The notes under the pieces: generated by a model
What the model saw: the letters and a program-made list of their open reading frames with translations, nothing else
Database searches by the model: none
Told to the model about the DNA's origin: nothing
Shown here: positions 62,710 to 64,000 of the stretch, piece after piece
Numbering within the stretch: position 1 is the stretch's first letter
How the letters are laid out: each line of letters starts with the position of its first letter
Program-made: the position numbers and the translations under genes
Source of the DNA: Collinsella tanakaei
GTDB taxonomy: Bacteria; Actinomycetota; Coriobacteriia; Coriobacteriales; Coriobacteriaceae
Length of the DNA stretch: 64,000 bases
Direction of reading: 5' to 3'
Assembly: GCF_030373545.1 (NCBI RefSeq)
Contig: NZ_JAUDCO010000007.1
Location: forward strand, 1 to 64,000

Positions 62710-64000
62710 CTAGAACGTTCCGCCGCCTCCGCCGCCGACGCCACCGCCCCCGCCAACCGAGAAGCCGCCGCCGAAGCCCGCTCCCGAGCTGTCGAGACTC
62801 GAGGCGAGGGCGCTGATGGTCTCCGACTGAACGCCCTGCAGCTCGTCCGCGGCGCTGCGATGGCCGATGCGCGGATAGCACCACCAGTAGATCGGATAGT
62901 AGTAGCCGCCGTAGGCGTCCTCGCGCATATCGCGCGGCACGGCGTCGGCGAGCTGGCGAAGCACCTCGTCGGACACGCCGAGCGCGACCGCCATCACGAG
63001 CAGCTTGTTCCACAGCACGAGGTCGGCGGGCACGGCCTCGCCCAGGCGCGTGAAGTCCTCGAGCCAGCGCTTGAGCGCGACGCACTTCTCGCGCAGCTCG
63101 ACGCCCTCGCGCGAATACACCTTGAACGTCGCCGCCAGCACGATGGTGGCGACCACGCAGACGATCGAGATGCAAAACGCGGCGACGTTGGCGAAGTCGG
63201 TCGCGATGAAGAAGACGAACGAGGCGATGCCCAGCACGACCGCCAGCACGACACCGGCAGCCGTGAACGCAGTACCCCGCGATGTCACGAGCGAGCGCAT
63301 CTCGAGCGCCGCGGACACGCAGGCCTTGAAATCGTCGACACGGTCCTTGAAGCCCTGGGCGTCGAAGTCGGCGTGCTCCTTGATCTGGTCGAACCTGACG
63401 GTATCGACCGCATCGGCGCCCTCGCCGAAATACAGCGCGAGCACCGCGCGATCGATCGGGTCGGCGGCGCGCGTGCGGTCGACCAGCGACATCTGGTACT
63501 CTTCGCGCTTCTTGGTGCCAAACAGCCCCGCTTCCTCCACCGTCACGGCGGAAAGCGCGACGACGCGGTCGTCGGTGAGCTTCATGAGGGTGGCGACGAA
63601 CGCCCGGTCGGGCACCGAGCCGTCCTCCATGAAGGCGGCGATGACCGCCGGATGGTCAGCGGAGGGGACGTCGCGGAAATACGTTTCCTGGAACACCGGC
63701 TTGGGGCTGCGTCCGCGCGTGAAGCGGTACCAGGCGACGATGGCGAGCAGCACGCCCGGCACGCCGACCTGCACCACGCTGCCGGCGCCGACGATCACAC
63801 GCGCCCGCTCGCGGCGAGCGTTCGCCTCATCGGCCCACGCCTGCTCCTCGCCGAGGATCGTGTCGAGCCGGTTCTCGTCGACGCTACTCAGGCCCGCGAC
63901 CCACGACGTCGGGAACGCGACGCAGACCTCGGCGAACTCGCCCTCCTGAACGCGCGGAACCTCGCAGGTCACCGCAGGCGTCGCCTTGTCGATGTCGACA
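62710..64000 (-). CDS. DUF2207-like membrane protein (5' end outside window)
   Basis: The frame stays open to base 64000, so the gene begins beyond the edge; a GTG at 63972 is probably internal. Visible: VCVAFPTSWVAG (end of the exported DUF2207 beta domain), one membrane helix (VVQVGVPGVLLAIVAWYRF), a cytoplasmic domain of about 170 residues with FRDVPSADHPAVIAAFMEDGSV, two further helices (GTAFTAAGVVLAVVLG and VAAFCISIVCVVATIVL), a second cytoplasmic part with CVALKRWLEDFTRLGE, and a Gly-rich tail (FGGGFSVGGGGGVGG). This order is characteristic of DUF2207 proteins (the YfaE/YciQ-like group) whose function is not known. It is convergent with the GNAT gene. Confidence 0.83.
   Translation of the reverse strand, partial: VDIDKATPAVTCEVPRVQEGEFAEVCVAFPTSWVAGLSSVDENRLDTILGEEQAWADEANARRERARVIVGAGSVVQVGVPGVLLAIVAWYRFTRGRSPKPVFQETYFRDVPSADHPAVIAAFMEDGSVPDRAFVATLMKLTDDRVVALSAVTVEEAGLFGTKKREEYQMSLVDRTRAADPIDRAVLALYFGEGADAVDTVRFDQIKEHADFDAQGFKDRVDDFKACVSAALEMRSLVTSRGTAFTAAGVVLAVVLGIASFVFFIATDFANVAAFCISIVCVVATIVLAATFKVYSREGVELREKCVALKRWLEDFTRLGEAVPADLVLWNKLLVMAVALGVSDEVLRQLADAVPRDMREDAYGGYYYPIYWWCYPRIGHRSAADELQGVQSETISALASSLDSSGAGFGGGFSVGGGGGVGGGGGGTF

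Overview
The window is about 64 kb of high-GC bacterial chromosome with almost no AT-rich DNA. Gene content suggests an anaerobic, gut-type actinobacterium of class Coriobacteriia, probably Collinsella/Olsenella-like. This is an inference from several features: a TatA-TatC-only translocase linked to HypA/HypB, an oxygen-independent ThiH thiazole pathway, family II pyrophosphatase, class II GalT, GH36 and GH29 glycosidases, and many G+C-rich proteins starting with GTG or TTG. No 16S or other phylogenetic marker is present to confirm it. No tRNA, rRNA, CRISPR array, transposase, prophage or plasmid gene was found.

Layout, left to right. At 1-1914 is the C-terminal part of a membrane-anchored DUF3298-like protein. 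At 2214-10280 are topA, the compact operon tatA-tatC-hypA-hypB, an orphan STAS protein, a class Ic aspartate aminotransferase and two small unknown genes. At 10607-17711 are nhaA, the thiazole operon thiS-thiF-thiG-thiH-thiE/tenI behind a promoter and terminator-like leader, and ppaC. At 17966-30026 is a galactoside block: an AraC regulator divergent from a sugar ABC transporter (ATPase, lipoprotein, two permeases) and alpha-galactosidase, then galK-galT divergent from a DeoR regulator. These genes would import alpha-galactosides, release galactose and pass it into the Leloir pathway (galE is not here). At 30031-39178 are a metallophosphoesterase coupled to an unusual BMP-like protein, brnQ, a zinc-ribbon membrane protein, a Ser/Thr kinase with eight WG repeats, and a convergent FHA protein. 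At 39343-50983 are an oppABCDF peptide importer, a GH29 fucosidase followed by a large transglutaminase-like protein, an ROK kinase and a thioredoxin-like protein. At 51446-64000 are pcrA, an AEC transporter, uppP, uspA, a two-component system, an unknown gene, purH, a GNAT acetyltransferase and a DUF2207-like membrane protein cut by the right edge.

The most unusual content is non-coding. A 33-bp palindromic repeat recurs at three places, in two of them directly after a stop codon. A 60-bp inverted-repeat element occurs twice, after araC and after the alpha-galactosidase gene. Two tandem hairpins after uspA have unrelated 26-27 bp stems but similar 27-nt caps. A 48-bp-arm perfect hairpin lies between pcrA and the AEC gene. 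The thiS leader carries a promoter followed within 20 bases by an intrinsic terminator.

Long open frames opposite real genes are artefacts of GC-rich third positions and are not annotated. Start codons were moved to the position best supported by a Shine-Dalgarno sequence. Positions of short motifs were counted by hand and may be off by a base or two.
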